From Acidisoma sp. PAMC 29798 (GTDB lineage Bacteria > Pseudomonadota > Alphaproteobacteria > Acetobacterales > Acetobacteraceae), in assembly GCF_030252425.1 (NCBI RefSeq), contig NZ_CP126994.1:2599001-2663000 (forward strand): a stretch of DNA of 64,000 nt, in the 5' to 3' direction. Below the pieces are notes generated by a model, which ran no database searches, was not told the origin of the DNA, and worked only from the letters and a program-made list of their open reading frames with translations. This document shows, piece after piece, positions 28,652 to 37,589 of this stretch (its first letter is position 1; every line of letters starts with the position of its first letter). Made by a program: the position numbers and the translations under genes.

Positions 28652-29836
28652 GTGGAGACATTTGACGCCGTCATCATCGGGGCCGGCGCTGCCGGGCTGA
28701 TGGCGGCGATAACAGCCGGCCAACGCGGCCGGCGCGTGCTGCTGCTGGACCATGGCGCGGCACCGGGCGCCAAAATCCTGATATCCGGTGGCGGTCGCTG
28801 CAACTTCACCAACCGCGTCGCACCGGCAGGGCGGTTCCTGTCGGCCAATGCGCATTTCTGCAAATCCGCCCTCAGCCGCTATACGCCCGCCGACTTCATC
28901 GCCCTCGTCGATCGCCATGGCATCGCCTGGCACGAAAAGACGCTCGGGCAATTGTTCTGCGACGGCTCGGCCAAGCAGGTGGTGGAGATGCTGGTCGCGG
29001 AATGCCGTTCGGCGGGCGTGGAGATGCGCCTCGGGCAGGCGGTGCGGAGCATCGCGCATGATGGCGCCTTCGTCGTGGAGACGGGCCAGAACCGCATCAG
29101 AGCCGCCGCGCTGGTCATCGCCACGGGCGGCCTGTCGATCCCCAAGCTGGGCGCAACAGGCTTCGCGTATGAGGTCGCGGCACAGTTCGGCGTGCCGGTA
29201 ACACCTGTCCTGCCTGCCCTGGTGCCGCTGACCTTCAACGAGCCGGAGGTCGCCATGATGCGGGCGCTGTCGGGCGTCTCGCTGGTGGCGCTGGTGAGCA
29301 TCGGCAAGACCGTGTTTCGCGAGGCGATGCTGTTCACCCATCGCGGCCTGTCGGGTCCCGCGATCCTCCAGGCGTCGAGCTATATCGGTGCCGGCGAGGC
29401 CCTGACGATCGACCTTGTGCCGGATCGAGATGCCGCGTCGCTGTTGCTGGCGCGCAAGCGGGAGCGGCCGCGCATTGAGTTGCGGACGGCGCTGGCGGAG
29501 CTTCTGCCCCAGCGCCTGGCGCAGGCCCTTGCACCGGACGGTGAGGCCGCGCCGATCGGCGGTTTGGCGGACAAGGTGCTGGTGGCGATGGCCGAGCGGC
29601 TGAAGCGCTGGCGGCTGACACCTTCGGGCTCCGAAGGCTACGCCAAGGCCGAGGTCACGCGCGGCGGCATCGATACCCGCGCGCTGTCGTCGCAGACGAT
29701 GGAGGCGCGGACGGTGCCGGGGTTGTATTTCGTGGGTGAGGCCGTGGACGTGACCGGCTGGTTGGGCGGTTACAATTTCCAATGGGCCTGGGCGAGTGGC
29801 TTCTCGGCGGGGGAGGCCATCGGAGCATCGTCTTAA
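28652..29836 (+). CDS. HI0933/BaiN-like FAD-dependent flavoprotein
   Basis: 394 residues. The N-terminal dinucleotide-binding fold is clear (DAVIIGAGAAGLMAAITAGQ), followed by GAAPGAKILISGGGRCNFTN, the family's conserved segment. The C-terminal FAD-closing motif reads LYFVGEAVDVTGWLGGYNFQ then WAWASGFSAG. Resembles the TIGR03862-type proteobacterial subgroup; the reaction is unknown. GTG start one base after the permease stop. Confidence 0.87.
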   Translation: METFDAVIIGAGAAGLMAAITAGQRGRRVLLLDHGAAPGAKILISGGGRCNFTNRVAPAGRFLSANAHFCKSALSRYTPADFIALVDRHGIAWHEKTLGQLFCDGSAKQVVEMLVAECRSAGVEMRLGQAVRSIAHDGAFVVETGQNRIRAAALVIATGGLSIPKLGATGFAYEVAAQFGVPVTPVLPALVPLTFNEPEVAMMRALSGVSLVALVSIGKTVFREAMLFTHRGLSGPAILQASSYIGAGEALTIDLVPDRDAASLLLARKRERPRIELRTALAELLPQRLAQALAPDGEAAPIGGLADKVLVAMAERLKRWRLTPSGSEGYAKAEVTRGGIDTRALSSQTMEARTVPGLYFVGEAVDVTGWLGGYNFQWAWASGFSAGEAIGASS

Positions 29837-29880
29837 ACGCATCGTCATCCGGCGATGACAAATGCCACCGCCCCCTCACC

Positions 29881-29980
29881 GTCATCCGCGCACTTGATGC
29901 GCGGATCTACCCGTTGCGGCGCCCACACGCCGTCATGGCGCCAAAACGGGTAGGTTCGCGGATCAAGTCCGCGAATGACG
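29881..29980. repeat. Composite palindromic repeat, family A, copy 2
   Basis: Two head-to-head units: GTCATCCGCGCACTTGATGC, then CTACCCG, a spacer containing GGCGCC on both sides, CGGGTAG, and GATCAAGTCCGCGAATGAC. Same architecture and most of the same bases as 5551-5649. It sits between two convergent genes. Confidence 0.8.
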
Positions 29981-30022
29981 GATAATGGGGTGGGCGACGA
30001 AGCAGTACGAACAGCAGCTCCG

Positions 30023-31030
30023 TTACCAAACCGCCAGCTTCGCCAACAAATCCCGCTTCACCTCGGGCGGGGCGAAGGACGCCTCGACCGAAGTGCGCGC
30101 CATGGCTCGGATTTCGTCATCGCCCCAGCCGAAGGCCTCCACAAGCCGGACATATTCGTCGACGAGCGTCGTCTCCAGAAGGGCCGGATCGTCACTGCCG
30201 ATCGAGACGGGAATGCCGTGGCGACGCAGCTTGTCGATCGGGTGGTCCGCATAGCTGGCAAATAGACCGAGGGTCACATTGCTGGTCGGCGTGATGTCGA
30301 GCGGAATGCCCCTGTCACGCAATTCATCCATCAGCGCAGGGTCTTGCAGCGCGCGCACGCCATGATCGATGCGCTCGGCACCCAGCAGATGAATCGCGTC
30401 CCGAATGCCGTCCGGACCGCTCGATTCGCCGGCATGGACAGTGCGACGGAACCCGGCCTCCGCGGCGCGGCGGAAGGCGTCTGCAAACCGCGGACCGGTG
30501 CGGCCGGCCGAAGCCTCATTCCCATCGATCGACAGCGCCACGATGCGCGGATTGGCGAGGTCGATCATCATGTCGAGCAACTCGGTCGCCTCATCGGCCG
30601 TCTGATGGCGCAACAGGCTGAGGCAGACGCCGACCGGCGGCAGACCGTCCATCTCGGCCGCCGAGAAGCCATGGTCGAGGGCGGTGATCAGTTCGGGCAG
30701 CCGGTCACGCCAGGCCGGCCAATGGGTGGGATTGATGATGGCATCGGCATAGCCCGCGCCATTATCGGCCATGCGCTGGCTGAAATCATAGGCCATCGTC
30801 TCGATCTGCTCGGAGGTGCGAACCAGCCCGCAACTCCAGTCGAGGAAGCCCAGAAACTCGCTGAGGTTGCGGAAGGTGAACAGCGCCTCTGGCGGCCGCG
30901 GCAGGGGTTCCCCCGCCTCCGCCGCCAGAGCCACGATCTGCGCACGCTCGAAACAGCCTTCGAGGTGAACATGAATCTCCGCCTTGGGCAGAGAGAGCAG
31001 TCTCTGCCGGTCGGCGGCGCGTGCAATCAC
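30023..31030 (-). CDS. add: Adenosine deaminase family protein
   Basis: 335 residues. All catalytic residues of the family are visible: zinc ligands H20 and H22 in KAEIHVHLEG, H199 and E202 in VHAGES, H223 in IDHGV, and D280-D281 in GSDDPAL. It deaminates adenosine, or possibly adenine, to the hypoxanthine product in purine salvage. The adenine-deaminase branch and aminodeoxyfutalosine deaminase are alternatives because the DD context reads SIGSDDPALL rather than the SLNTDDP of classic enzymes. GTG start overlaps the upstream nitroreductase stop. Confidence 0.85.
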   Translation of the reverse strand: MIARAADRQRLLSLPKAEIHVHLEGCFERAQIVALAAEAGEPLPRPPEALFTFRNLSEFLGFLDWSCGLVRTSEQIETMAYDFSQRMADNGAGYADAIINPTHWPAWRDRLPELITALDHGFSAAEMDGLPPVGVCLSLLRHQTADEATELLDMMIDLANPRIVALSIDGNEASAGRTGPRFADAFRRAAEAGFRRTVHAGESSGPDGIRDAIHLLGAERIDHGVRALQDPALMDELRDRGIPLDITPTSNVTLGLFASYADHPIDKLRRHGIPVSIGSDDPALLETTLVDEYVRLVEAFGWGDDEIRAMARTSVEASFAPPEVKRDLLAKLAVW

Positions 31031-31626
31031 GCCGGGAAGCCGCCTTCGAAGGCGATCTCGGCGACCGGCTTGCGCGGGCTCGGCATTTCACGGCCCTGCA
31101 AAAACTCGGGCAGGATCGACTTGTCGCCGAGCTTGCCGACGGCGACGGCTGCCTCGACGCGATACCCGGCCGGCAGGCCGAGTTCGGCTGCGGCGCGCGG
31201 CATGTCGAAGCCGGCCATGCCGTGGCAGTGCCAGCCGAGCTTCGAGCCTTGCAGCGCAAAGGCCGCCCAGGCGGCGCCAGCGTCGAATGAATGACTATGC
31301 GAGGGCACCGCTTCTTTAGCGCCCGGCGGCTGCATCATGGGGTTGGACGCGATCACCAGAAGCGCGCCGGCGCGCTTGGCCCAGCTCTGGTTGAACTCGT
31401 TCAGCAGGTCCAGGAACTTGTCCCAATGCTCGGTCCCACGAATGGCATAGAGGAACACCCAGGGCTGCGAATTGTAGGAGGACGGCGCCCAACGCGCGGC
31501 CTCGATCATCGACATCAGGTCTGCCTGGGGGATCGCCTCTTCGGTAAAGGCGCGGGGCGACCAGCGCTCCAGGAAGATCGACTCGATGTCGTGATCCGCA
31601 GTCCGTCCGTTGACGTTCATCGTCAT
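31027..31626 (-). CDS. Nitroreductase family protein
   Basis: 199-residue FMN-dependent oxidoreductase. The N-terminal FMN-binding signature is RWSPRAFTEEAIPQADL followed by ARWAPSSYNSQPWVFLYA; the C-terminal region has LPAGYRVEAAVAVGKLGD. Such proteins reduce nitroaromatics, quinones or other acceptors; the natural substrate is unknown. ATG 31626 or 31620. Overlaps the adenosine deaminase start by four bases, so the two share a transcript. Confidence 0.88.
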   Translation of the reverse strand: MTMNVNGRTADHDIESIFLERWSPRAFTEEAIPQADLMSMIEAARWAPSSYNSQPWVFLYAIRGTEHWDKFLDLLNEFNQSWAKRAGALLVIASNPMMQPPGAKEAVPSHSHSFDAGAAWAAFALQGSKLGWHCHGMAGFDMPRAAAELGLPAGYRVEAAVAVGKLGDKSILPEFLQGREMPSPRKPVAEIAFEGGFPA

Positions 31627-31652
31627 AAGCGCGTGCCTTTGTCGTTGAGAGA

Positions 31653-32504
31653 TCAGTGAGTAACAGGCTTGGCGTTCCGCAAGGCTTCCGCCTCCGCATA
31701 GAACTTCTTTTCCCAGGCCGAGTGGTTTTCCACGCCTTCGCGAATGAAGGGTGTGAAGATTGCGATACTGAGCAGCGCCTTGTGGAACAGGTTTGCCGGG
31801 AAGCGCAGCGGCTTGTCGAAATCCACGAACAAAACCACCCGCGTCTCATCGGAATGATTCCAGGCCTCATGCTCGAAGGCGTCGTCGAAGATCAGGGCGC
31901 GGCCTTCCTGCCAATGGCAGATCTCGGTGTCGACGCGGATGGCGATCTTGTCGGGATGGGGCGGCACCTTCAGGCCGAGATGCAGCCGCAGCACACCGTT
32001 ATACGGGCCGCGATGCGCCGGCAGATGCTTGCCGGGCTCGAAGATGGAGAACATCGCCGTCCGCAGGCCAGGGATCGTCTGCACGATGCGCCAGGTCTCA
32101 GGGCAGAGGGCGGTGTTGCGCGCGGAGGTATTGCCATAGCCGGTCAGGAAGAAGGTTTTCCAGCCCTGGTCGGTGCTGATGGTGGCGACGTCGGTCGAGA
32201 TATCGCTGAAGGCCGGCAGCTCATTCTTGCGCGTCAGCACGTGATCCAGCTCGGTGCGGATCGCCTGCCATTCGCGTTCGATCTGATAGGCCCAGGGGAA
32301 GGTGGCGAGGTCATAGACCGGCGGATTGCCGACCTTGGAACAACGAAGGTTCAAGCGCTCGACCCAGGCGACGACGGACATGATGGCCCGGGTGGTGAGG
32401 CTGGGGCGGCTCATTGGCTTGATGCCGTCGGTGCCGAAACTCTGCTGGGCCGCAGGTTTATGCGGCCCGGTCTGGTTCGTAACGGTCTGATCGATCGCGT
32501 TCAT
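31653..32504 (-). CDS. Aspartyl/asparaginyl beta-hydroxylase family protein, LpxO-like
   Basis: 283 residues. The Fe(II)/2-oxoglutarate dioxygenase core is visible: first metal His and neighbours in HRGPYNGVLRLHLGL, then CHWQEGRALIFDDAFEHEAWN with the distal His and the following basic residue region DETRVVLFVDFDKP. Size and the absence of a tetratricopeptide part match LpxO/OlsC-type enzymes that 2-hydroxylate lipid A or ornithine-lipid acyl chains. The exact lipid substrate is inferred only. A hydrophobic segment near residues 35-50 and a C-terminal one fit membrane association. Confidence 0.75.
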   Translation of the reverse strand: MNAIDQTVTNQTGPHKPAAQQSFGTDGIKPMSRPSLTTRAIMSVVAWVERLNLRCSKVGNPPVYDLATFPWAYQIEREWQAIRTELDHVLTRKNELPAFSDISTDVATISTDQGWKTFFLTGYGNTSARNTALCPETWRIVQTIPGLRTAMFSIFEPGKHLPAHRGPYNGVLRLHLGLKVPPHPDKIAIRVDTEICHWQEGRALIFDDAFEHEAWNHSDETRVVLFVDFDKPLRFPANLFHKALLSIAIFTPFIREGVENHSAWEKKFYAEAEALRNAKPVTH

Positions 32505-32555
32505 TCTATCCTCCGCAAGCGTCTCCTGATACGCCAGCGGCCGCGGGTTTGGCGA

Positions 32556-32601
32556 GTGGCCGTCACGCGTCTGTCATAAGACGGTAGCGCGTGACGGCCA
32601 C
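32556..32601. repeat. Perfect 14-pair inverted repeat
   Basis: GTGGCCGTCACGCG, an 18-base loop, then CGCGTGACGGCCAC. It lies downstream of nrdJ and upstream of the LpxO-like gene, with a second structured repeat right beside it. It may serve as a transcript-end or REP-like element. Confidence 0.6.
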
Positions 32602-32615
32602 CGGCCACAAAGGAT

Positions 32616-32700
32616 GTCATGCTCGGCGCAGGCCGAGCATCCACGTCTTCTTTGGGTCCCACAGGCAAGACGTGGATGGCACGCCTTCGCGTGCCATGAC
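32616..32700. repeat. Multi-branched palindromic element, REP-like
   Basis: Nested dyads in 85 bases: outer GTCAT/ATGAC; hairpin GCTCGG-CGCAGG-CCGAGC; inner pair ATCCACGTCTT/AAGACGTGGAT; hairpin GGCACGC-CTTC-GCGTGCC. Folded, this is a cloverleaf-like shape directly after the nrdJ stop. Likely a REP-type element or the nrdJ transcript end. Confidence 0.6.
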
Positions 32701-32708
32701 GAGAACTT

Positions 32709-35700
32709 CTACGAGCAGCCGCTGGTGCTGCCGCAGGTGACGCATTTCAGGCAGGTGCCGTTTCGGACCATGGTGAAGTTGCCGCATTCGGGGCAGCTAT
32801 CGCCCTCATACCCCTTCACCTTCGCTTCCCGCATCCGGCTGGCGCGATCGTCCCCCGTCGGTGCCATCGCAACGGCCGTTGCCGCCAAGCGCGAGGATCC
32901 GCGCACGAACCCCTTGCTGACATCGCGCTGGATACCGGCGAGCGCGGAGCGCGCCTCCTCCGCCGTCTGGCTGCCGGTGCGCGGCAGATTGCCCTCCGTC
33001 TCCCCGCCGCCGAGCGTGTCCGGCATCAGGTCGGACGGATCGACATGCGCGAGATCATTGCGCGCGAGATAGGAAATGGCGAGTTCGCGGAAGATATAGT
33101 CGATGATCGAGGTCGCCATGCGGATGGCCTCGTTGCCCTGCACCATGCCGGCGGGCTCGAAGCGCGTGAAGGTGAAGGCCTCCACGAACTCCTCCAGCGG
33201 CACGCCGTATTGCAGGCCGATCGAGATGGCGATGGCGAAGTTGTTCATCAGCGAGCGGAAGGCGGAGCCTTCCTTGTGCATGTCGATGAAAACCTCGGCG
33301 AGGCTGCCATCCTCGTATTCGCCCGTCCGCAGATAGACCTTGTGGCCGCCGACCGAGGCCTTCTGCGTATAGCCCTTGCGGCGATCCGCCAGGCGACGAC
33401 GCTCGGCACGATGAATGACGCGCTCCACGATCCGTTCGGCCATCACGGTGGCCTGCGCCGTCGGGTTCATGGCGATCAACTCCTCCGCCTCATCCGCGTC
33501 ATCGATCAGCATCGAGGACAGCGGCTGGCTGAGCTTGGAGCCGTCGCGGTAGAGCGCATTGGCCTTGAGGCCGAGGCGCCAGGACAGCAGATAGGCTTGC
33601 TTGCAATCCTCGACCGTGGCCGCGTTCGGCATGTTGATGGTTTTTGAAATCGCGCCGGTGATGAAGGGCTGTGATGCCGCCATCATGCGAATGTGGCTCT
33701 CGGCGGAGAGGAAACGCACGCCGATGCGGCCGCAGGGGTTGGCGCAATCGAAGACCGACAGATGCGCGGGATCGAGTTCCGGCGCGCCTTCCAGCGTCAT
33801 CGCGCCGCAGATGTAGGTGTTTGCGGCCTCGATCTGGGCGCGCGTGAAACCGAGTGCCGTTAGCAGATCGAAACCGGGCGCGGCGATCGCTTCCGCCTTC
33901 AGGCCGAGCGTGCCGGTGAGGAAGTCCTCCCCAAGCGTCCATTTGTTGAAGACGAACTTGATGTCGAAGGCGGCGAGAAGCTGCGATTCCACCTTCTCCA
34001 ACTCGGTCGCGCCGAAGCCCTTGGCAGTCAGGCTCTGCTGGTTGATGGCGGGCGCGCCGGTCAAGGTCGCATGGCCCACGGCATAGCGGATCATGCGATC
34101 ACTCTGCTCGGCCGTATAGCCGAGGGTTGCCAGCGCATCGGGCACGATGCGGTTGATGATCTTGAAATAGCCGCCACCGGCGAGCTTCTTGAACTTCACG
34201 AGGGCGAAGTCCGGCTCGATGCCGGTCGTGTCGCAATCCATCACCAGACCGATGGTGCCGGTGGGGGCCACCACACTGACCTGAGCATTGCGATAGCCGT
34301 AGGCCTCACCCATCGCCAGCGCCTCGTTCCAGACATCGGCGACGGCACCGGCAAGACCGGGATCGGGGCAATGGGCGCGCAGGAAGGGTACCGGCGCTAC
34401 GGTCAAGTCCTCATAGGATTCGGTGCCGCCCTGCGCCGCGCGGCGATGGTTGCGGATGACCCGCAGCATCGACTCCCGATTGGCGGGGAATTCCGGAAAG
34501 GCACCGAGCTGGGCTGCCATCTCGGCCGAGGTGCGATAGGCGACGCCGGTCATGACGGCGCTGATGCCGGCACAGATCGAACGGCCGCCATCGCTGTCAT
34601 AGGACAGGCCGGCTGCCATCAGCAGGCCGCCGAGATTGGCGTAGCCGAGGCCGAGCGTCCGATAGTCATAGGACAGGCGGGCGATTTCCTTGGAGGGGAA
34701 CTGCGCCATCAGCACGGCGATTTCCAGAACCACGGTCCAGATCCGCACGCCATGCGTGAACAGCGCCGTATCGAAATGGCCATCTTCGCGCCGGAAAGCG
34801 AGCAGGTTCAGCGAGGCGAGATTGCAGGCGGTGTCATCGAGAAACATGTATTCCGAGCAGGGATTGGACGCATTGATGCGTCCACCGGCCGGGCAGGTAT
34901 GCCACTCGTTGATGGTCGTGTCGTATTGCACCCCTGGATCGGCGGAGGCCCATGCGGCGGCGCCGATCTGGTCCCACAGCGCGCGCGCCTTCAGGGTCTT
35001 GTGAACCTTGCCATCCGTGCGGCGAATGAGGTTCCAATCCTTATCGTCCAGCACCCGCTGCACGAAGTCGTTCGTGATCCGGACGGAGTTGTTGGAATTC
35101 TGGCCGGCGACGGTCAGATAGGCTTCGCTATCCCAATCGGTGTCATAGGTGCGGAAGGCAAAGCTCTCTTCGCCCTGGCGCGCGGCTTCGATAGCGCGGC
35201 GGATATAGTTTTCCGGGATCGCGCAGTCCTTGGCCTTTCGCACGGCGGCCTTCAGCAGCGAATTCTTGGTCACGTCATAGGCGCCATCGCCCAGATCGGC
35301 GGTCGCGTCACGGCACGCGAAGACCACGCCGTCCAACTGGCGCTTCGTCATCTTGGAGCCGGCGACCAGGGCCGCGACCTTCTGCTCCTCGATGACCTTC
35401 CAATCGACATAGGCCTCGATATCCGGATGATCGACATCGACCGAGACCATCTTGGCGGCGCGGCGGGTGGTGCCGCCGGACTTGATGGCGCCGGCGGCGC
35501 GGTCACCGATCTTGAGGAAGCTCATCAGACCGGAGGACCGGCCGCCGCCGGACAGACGCTCCCCGTCGCCGCGCAGCTTGGAGAAGTTGGAGCCGGTGCC
35601 GGAGCCGTATTTGAACAAGCGGGCTTCGCGCACCCAAAGATCCATGATGCCGCCTTCGTTCACCAGATCGTCTGACACCGACTGGATGAAGCAGGCATGC

Positions 35701-36287
35701 GGCTGCGGATGCTCATAGGCGCTGGTGGACTCAACAACCTTGCCGGTTGCGGAGTCGACGTAGAAGTGGCCCTGAGCGGGACCGTCGATGCCGTAAGCCC
35801 AATGCAACCCGGTGTTGAACCACTGCGGCGAATTCGGCGCCGCCATCTGCTTGGCCAGCATGAAGCACAGCTCGTCACGGAAAGCGCGGGCATCAGCCTC
35901 GGTGTCGAAATAGCCGCCCTTCCAACCCCAATAGGTCCAGGTGCCGGCCATACGGTCAAAGACCTGGCGCGCCGTGGTCTCACCGGTCAGGCGCTCGGCT
36001 TCGGGGAGCTTCGCCAGCGCGTCCTGATCGGGCACATGGCGGCGCAGCCAGCTCGGCACGCCGGCCTCCTCGACCGGCTTGAGGGCCGCCGGGATGCCCG
36101 CCTTGCGGAAATACTTCTGCGCCAGAACATCCGACGCGACCTGCGACCAGGCCTTGGGTACCTCGATATCGGCGAGGCGGAAGATCACCGACCCATCGGG
36201 ATTGCGGATTTCGCTGGTGGTGCGGGCGAACGCGATGTCGCCGTAGCGACCGTCGGCGTCCGTGGTCAATTCCCTCTCGAAGCGCAT
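32709..36287 (-). CDS. nrdJ: Vitamin B12-dependent ribonucleotide reductase, class II
   Basis: 1192 residues; reduces ribonucleotides to deoxyribonucleotides using adenosylcobalamin, without an oxygen-dependent partner subunit. Conserved RNR elements include [20 protein letters not shown], the [13 protein letters not shown] segment of large NrdJ proteins, and [20 protein letters not shown]. The C-terminus is a Cys-rich zinc-ribbon-like tail (CPECGNF, then [14 protein letters not shown]). No nrdAB genes are in the window. I saw neither a cobalamin riboswitch nor a clear NrdR box in the 314 bases upstream, though an unexplained dyad is there. Confidence 0.96.
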   Translation of the reverse strand: MRFERELTTDADGRYGDIAFARTTSEIRNPDGSVIFRLADIEVPKAWSQVASDVLAQKYFRKAGIPAALKPVEEAGVPSWLRRHVPDQDALAKLPEAERLTGETTARQVFDRMAGTWTYWGWKGGYFDTEADARAFRDELCFMLAKQMAAPNSPQWFNTGLHWAYGIDGPAQGHFYVDSATGKVVESTSAYEHPQPHACFIQSVSDDLVNEGGIMDLWVREARLFKYGSGTGSNFSKLRGDGERLSGGGRSSGLMSFLKIGDRAAGAIKSGGTTRRAAKMVSVDVDHPDIEAYVDWKVIEEQKVAALVAGSKMTKRQLDGVVFACRDATADLGDGAYDVTKNSLLKAAVRKAKDCAIPENYIRRAIEAARQGEESFAFRTYDTDWDSEAYLTVAGQNSNNSVRITNDFVQRVLDDKDWNLIRRTDGKVHKTLKARALWDQIGAAAWASADPGVQYDTTINEWHTCPAGGRINASNPCSEYMFLDDTACNLASLNLLAFRREDGHFDTALFTHGVRIWTVVLEIAVLMAQFPSKEIARLSYDYRTLGLGYANLGGLLMAAGLSYDSDGGRSICAGISAVMTGVAYRTSAEMAAQLGAFPEFPANRESMLRVIRNHRRAAQGGTESYEDLTVAPVPFLRAHCPDPGLAGAVADVWNEALAMGEAYGYRNAQVSVVAPTGTIGLVMDCDTTGIEPDFALVKFKKLAGGGYFKIINRIVPDALATLGYTAEQSDRMIRYAVGHATLTGAPAINQQSLTAKGFGATELEKVESQLLAAFDIKFVFNKWTLGEDFLTGTLGLKAEAIAAPGFDLLTALGFTRAQIEAANTYICGAMTLEGAPELDPAHLSVFDCANPCGRIGVRFLSAESHIRMMAASQPFITGAISKTINMPNAATVEDCKQAYLLSWRLGLKANALYRDGSKLSQPLSSMLIDDADEAEELIAMNPTAQATVMAERIVERVIHRAERRRLADRRKGYTQKASVGGHKVYLRTGEYEDGSLAEVFIDMHKEGSAFRSLMNNFAIAISIGLQYGVPLEEFVEAFTFTRFEPAGMVQGNEAIRMATSIIDYIFRELAISYLARNDLAHVDPSDLMPDTLGGGETEGNLPRTGSQTAEEARSALAGIQRDVSKGFVRGSSRLAATAVAMAPTGDDRASRMREAKVKGYEGDSCPECGNFTMVRNGTCLKCVTCGSTSGCS

Positions 36288-36601
36288 GACGATCGGTCCT
36301 TATCAGCCTTGGATTGCGGAAGCGCCGATCTGTCGATGACGGCGCCGTTACCCAAGATGTAGTAGGCAAACTGTCTTAGAGCAACCAGATGTTGCTTATT
36401 GACAGGTCTGCGTCATCGGCGCAGGGCGCACGGTGATACGAGACTACGCGAGGTTGCGGGGTTTTTGGAAGACGAATCGCAGGGGTTGCAACGGGCAGCG
36501 ATGAGCGTGACCTTAACGCCACGCTCATCATCCCTCCATCGACTCGTAGACGACAGAATCGTTTGAGAATCGGGGCTTGAAGCCCGATCCTCACGTGGAC
36601 C
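36288..36601. other. Gap upstream of nrdJ
   Basis: 314 bases without a convincing gene. It holds the nrdJ leader and promoter, a nested dyad (36371-36405), a ten-pair hairpin GATGAGCGTG/CACGCTCATC (36500-36529), and a smaller hairpin ATCGGG/CCCGAT (36569-36588) just after gloA that may mark its transcript end. Confidence 0.5.
36371..36405. promoter_or_regulatory. Nested dyad upstream of nrdJ
   Basis: CTGTC-N5-GCAAC-N5-GTTGC-N5-GACAG, a 35-base symmetrical arrangement centred about 100 bases before the nrdJ start. It could be an operator or an RNA hairpin with an internal loop. It does not match the NrdR box as I know it. Confidence 0.35.
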
Positions 36602-37003
36602 TCAGTGACGCTCGATGAGTTCGATCTTGTAGCCGTCCGGATCTTCGATGAAAGCGATGACGGTGGTGCCGAATTTCACCGGCCCCGGCTCGCGCGAAAT
36701 CTTGGCGCCGGCGGCGCGCAGCTTCTCACAGGTCGCATAGATATCGGAGACGCCGAGGGCGAGATGGCCGAAGGCGGTGCCCGGCTCATAGTGATCGACG
36801 CCGTAGTTATAGGTCAGTTCCAGCGCGGTATGGGTTGTCTCGTCGCCGTAGCCCACGAAGGCGAGGGTATATTTGCCGTCGGGCACGTCCGTGCGGCGAA
36901 GCTCCTTCATGCCGAGATGCTCGGTGTAGAAGGCGATGCTGCGCTCCAGATCGCTGACGCGGAGCATGGTATGGAGGTAAGTGAATTCCTGGGTCTGGCT
37001 CAT
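36602..37003 (-). CDS. gloA: Lactoylglutathione lyase (glyoxalase I)
   Basis: 133 residues, normal length. It converts the methylglyoxal-glutathione hemithioacetal to S-lactoylglutathione. The four metal ligands are present: H11 (YLHTMLRV), E62 ([10 protein letters not shown]), H80 (FGHLALGV) and E128 (GYKIELIE), the pattern of the short, typically nickel-type enzymes. Divergent from the RelE/ParE module. Confidence 0.94.
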   Translation of the reverse strand: MSQTQEFTYLHTMLRVSDLERSIAFYTEHLGMKELRRTDVPDGKYTLAFVGYGDETTHTALELTYNYGVDHYEPGTAFGHLALGVSDIYATCEKLRAAGAKISREPGPVKFGTTVIAFIEDPDGYKIELIERH

Positions 37004-37021
37004 GACGCGCGTTCCTTATGA

Positions 37022-37051
37022 TTGGGCGGGTGCAGAGGTGTGCTATACCTC
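37022..37051 (+). promoter_or_regulatory. Promoter with dyad for the RelE/ParE module
   Basis: TTGGGC (37022-37027), 16 bases, TATACC (37044-37049). The -10 overlaps an inverted repeat GAGGT-N7-ACCTC (37035-37051), the expected position for an antitoxin operator. The antitoxin ATG is 20 bases downstream. Confidence 0.45.
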
Positions 37052-37070
37052 GGCCAATTGGAAGGTGGGT

Positions 37071-37244
37071 ATGACCGAGCAAAAGTCGATTTTTGATGTT
37101 GAACCTGATGAGGCTCTAGAGGCCCGGCTTGATGACGAAGCGGAAGCGGCTTGCTCTGCCGGTCGCGTCGTGTCTCACGCTAGGGTCATCGAGTGGCTGA
37201 AGTCGTGGGGAACATCTGACGAACTGCCGCGCCCGATCCCGTAG
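37071..37244 (+). CDS. Putative antitoxin of a RelE/ParE module
   Basis: 57 residues. The sequence EALEARLDDEAEAACSAGRV then SHARVIEWLKSWG resembles small antitoxins paired with ParE-like toxins, in which the C-terminal helix contacts the toxin and the N-terminal part dimerises. ATG 37071 has AAGGTGGG upstream; a longer frame from 36981 would run into the promoter and is not favoured. Followed by the toxin after five bases. Confidence 0.75.
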   Translation: MTEQKSIFDVEPDEALEARLDDEAEAACSAGRVVSHARVIEWLKSWGTSDELPRPIP

Positions 37245-37249
37245 CGCCT

Positions 37250-37531
37250 TTGACTGACATCGTTTGGACCGAGCCAGCGCTCGCGAATCTTCAAGCCATC
37301 CGCGATTACATACAGCAGTTCAATCCCTATGCTGCGGTCACGGTGGCTGCGGACCTCATCGCGACTGGCAATGGTCTGATCAATTTCCCGTATCGCGGAA
37401 GGCCTGTTCGCGGCACCAGCATGCGGGAGGTCGCGTCTTGTTACCCCTATATCATCCGTTACCGGATAAGCGGCGAGGATTTGGTCATTCTTCGTATCCG
37501 CCACGCGTCACGCCGGCAGACCATCCCATAG
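37250..37531 (+). CDS. RelE/ParE-family toxin
   Basis: 93 residues with the ParE fold pattern: IVWTEPALANLQAIRDYIQQ (N-terminal strand and helices), GNGLINFPYRGRPVRGT, and SCYPYIIRYRISGEDLVILR with the final RHASRRQ. ParE-like toxins inhibit gyrase, RelE-like ones cleave mRNA; the start resembles ParE more. TTG start (37250). A family B repeat lies shortly after. Confidence 0.85.
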   Translation: MTDIVWTEPALANLQAIRDYIQQFNPYAAVTVAADLIATGNGLINFPYRGRPVRGTSMREVASCYPYIIRYRISGEDLVILRIRHASRRQTIP

Positions 37532-37540
37532 CCACGTCGG

Positions 37541-37569
37541 AGGGTGGAAAAGCGCAGCGCATTCCACCG
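37541..37569. repeat. Dispersed repeat family B, GGTGGAA variant
   Basis: AGGGTGGAAAAGCGCAGCGC followed by ATTCCACC. Arms GGTGGAA and TTCCACC pair, and the core GCGCAGCG is shared with the GGCGGAT version. Between the toxin and lpxI genes, which converge. Confidence 0.75.
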
Positions 37570-37589
37570 AAGCCGCCTGATCGTCCGCC

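Noticed and set aside
36376-36594. A 72-codon minus-strand frame between gloA and nrdJ
   Set aside because: No homology recognised, no ribosome site, and it contains the hairpins and dyad of the nrdJ leader.
36288-36601. Cobalamin riboswitch before the B12-dependent reductase
   Set aside because: Looked for the B12 box (GCCACTG-like) on the nrdJ strand and did not find it; the hairpins present do not form the expected layout.
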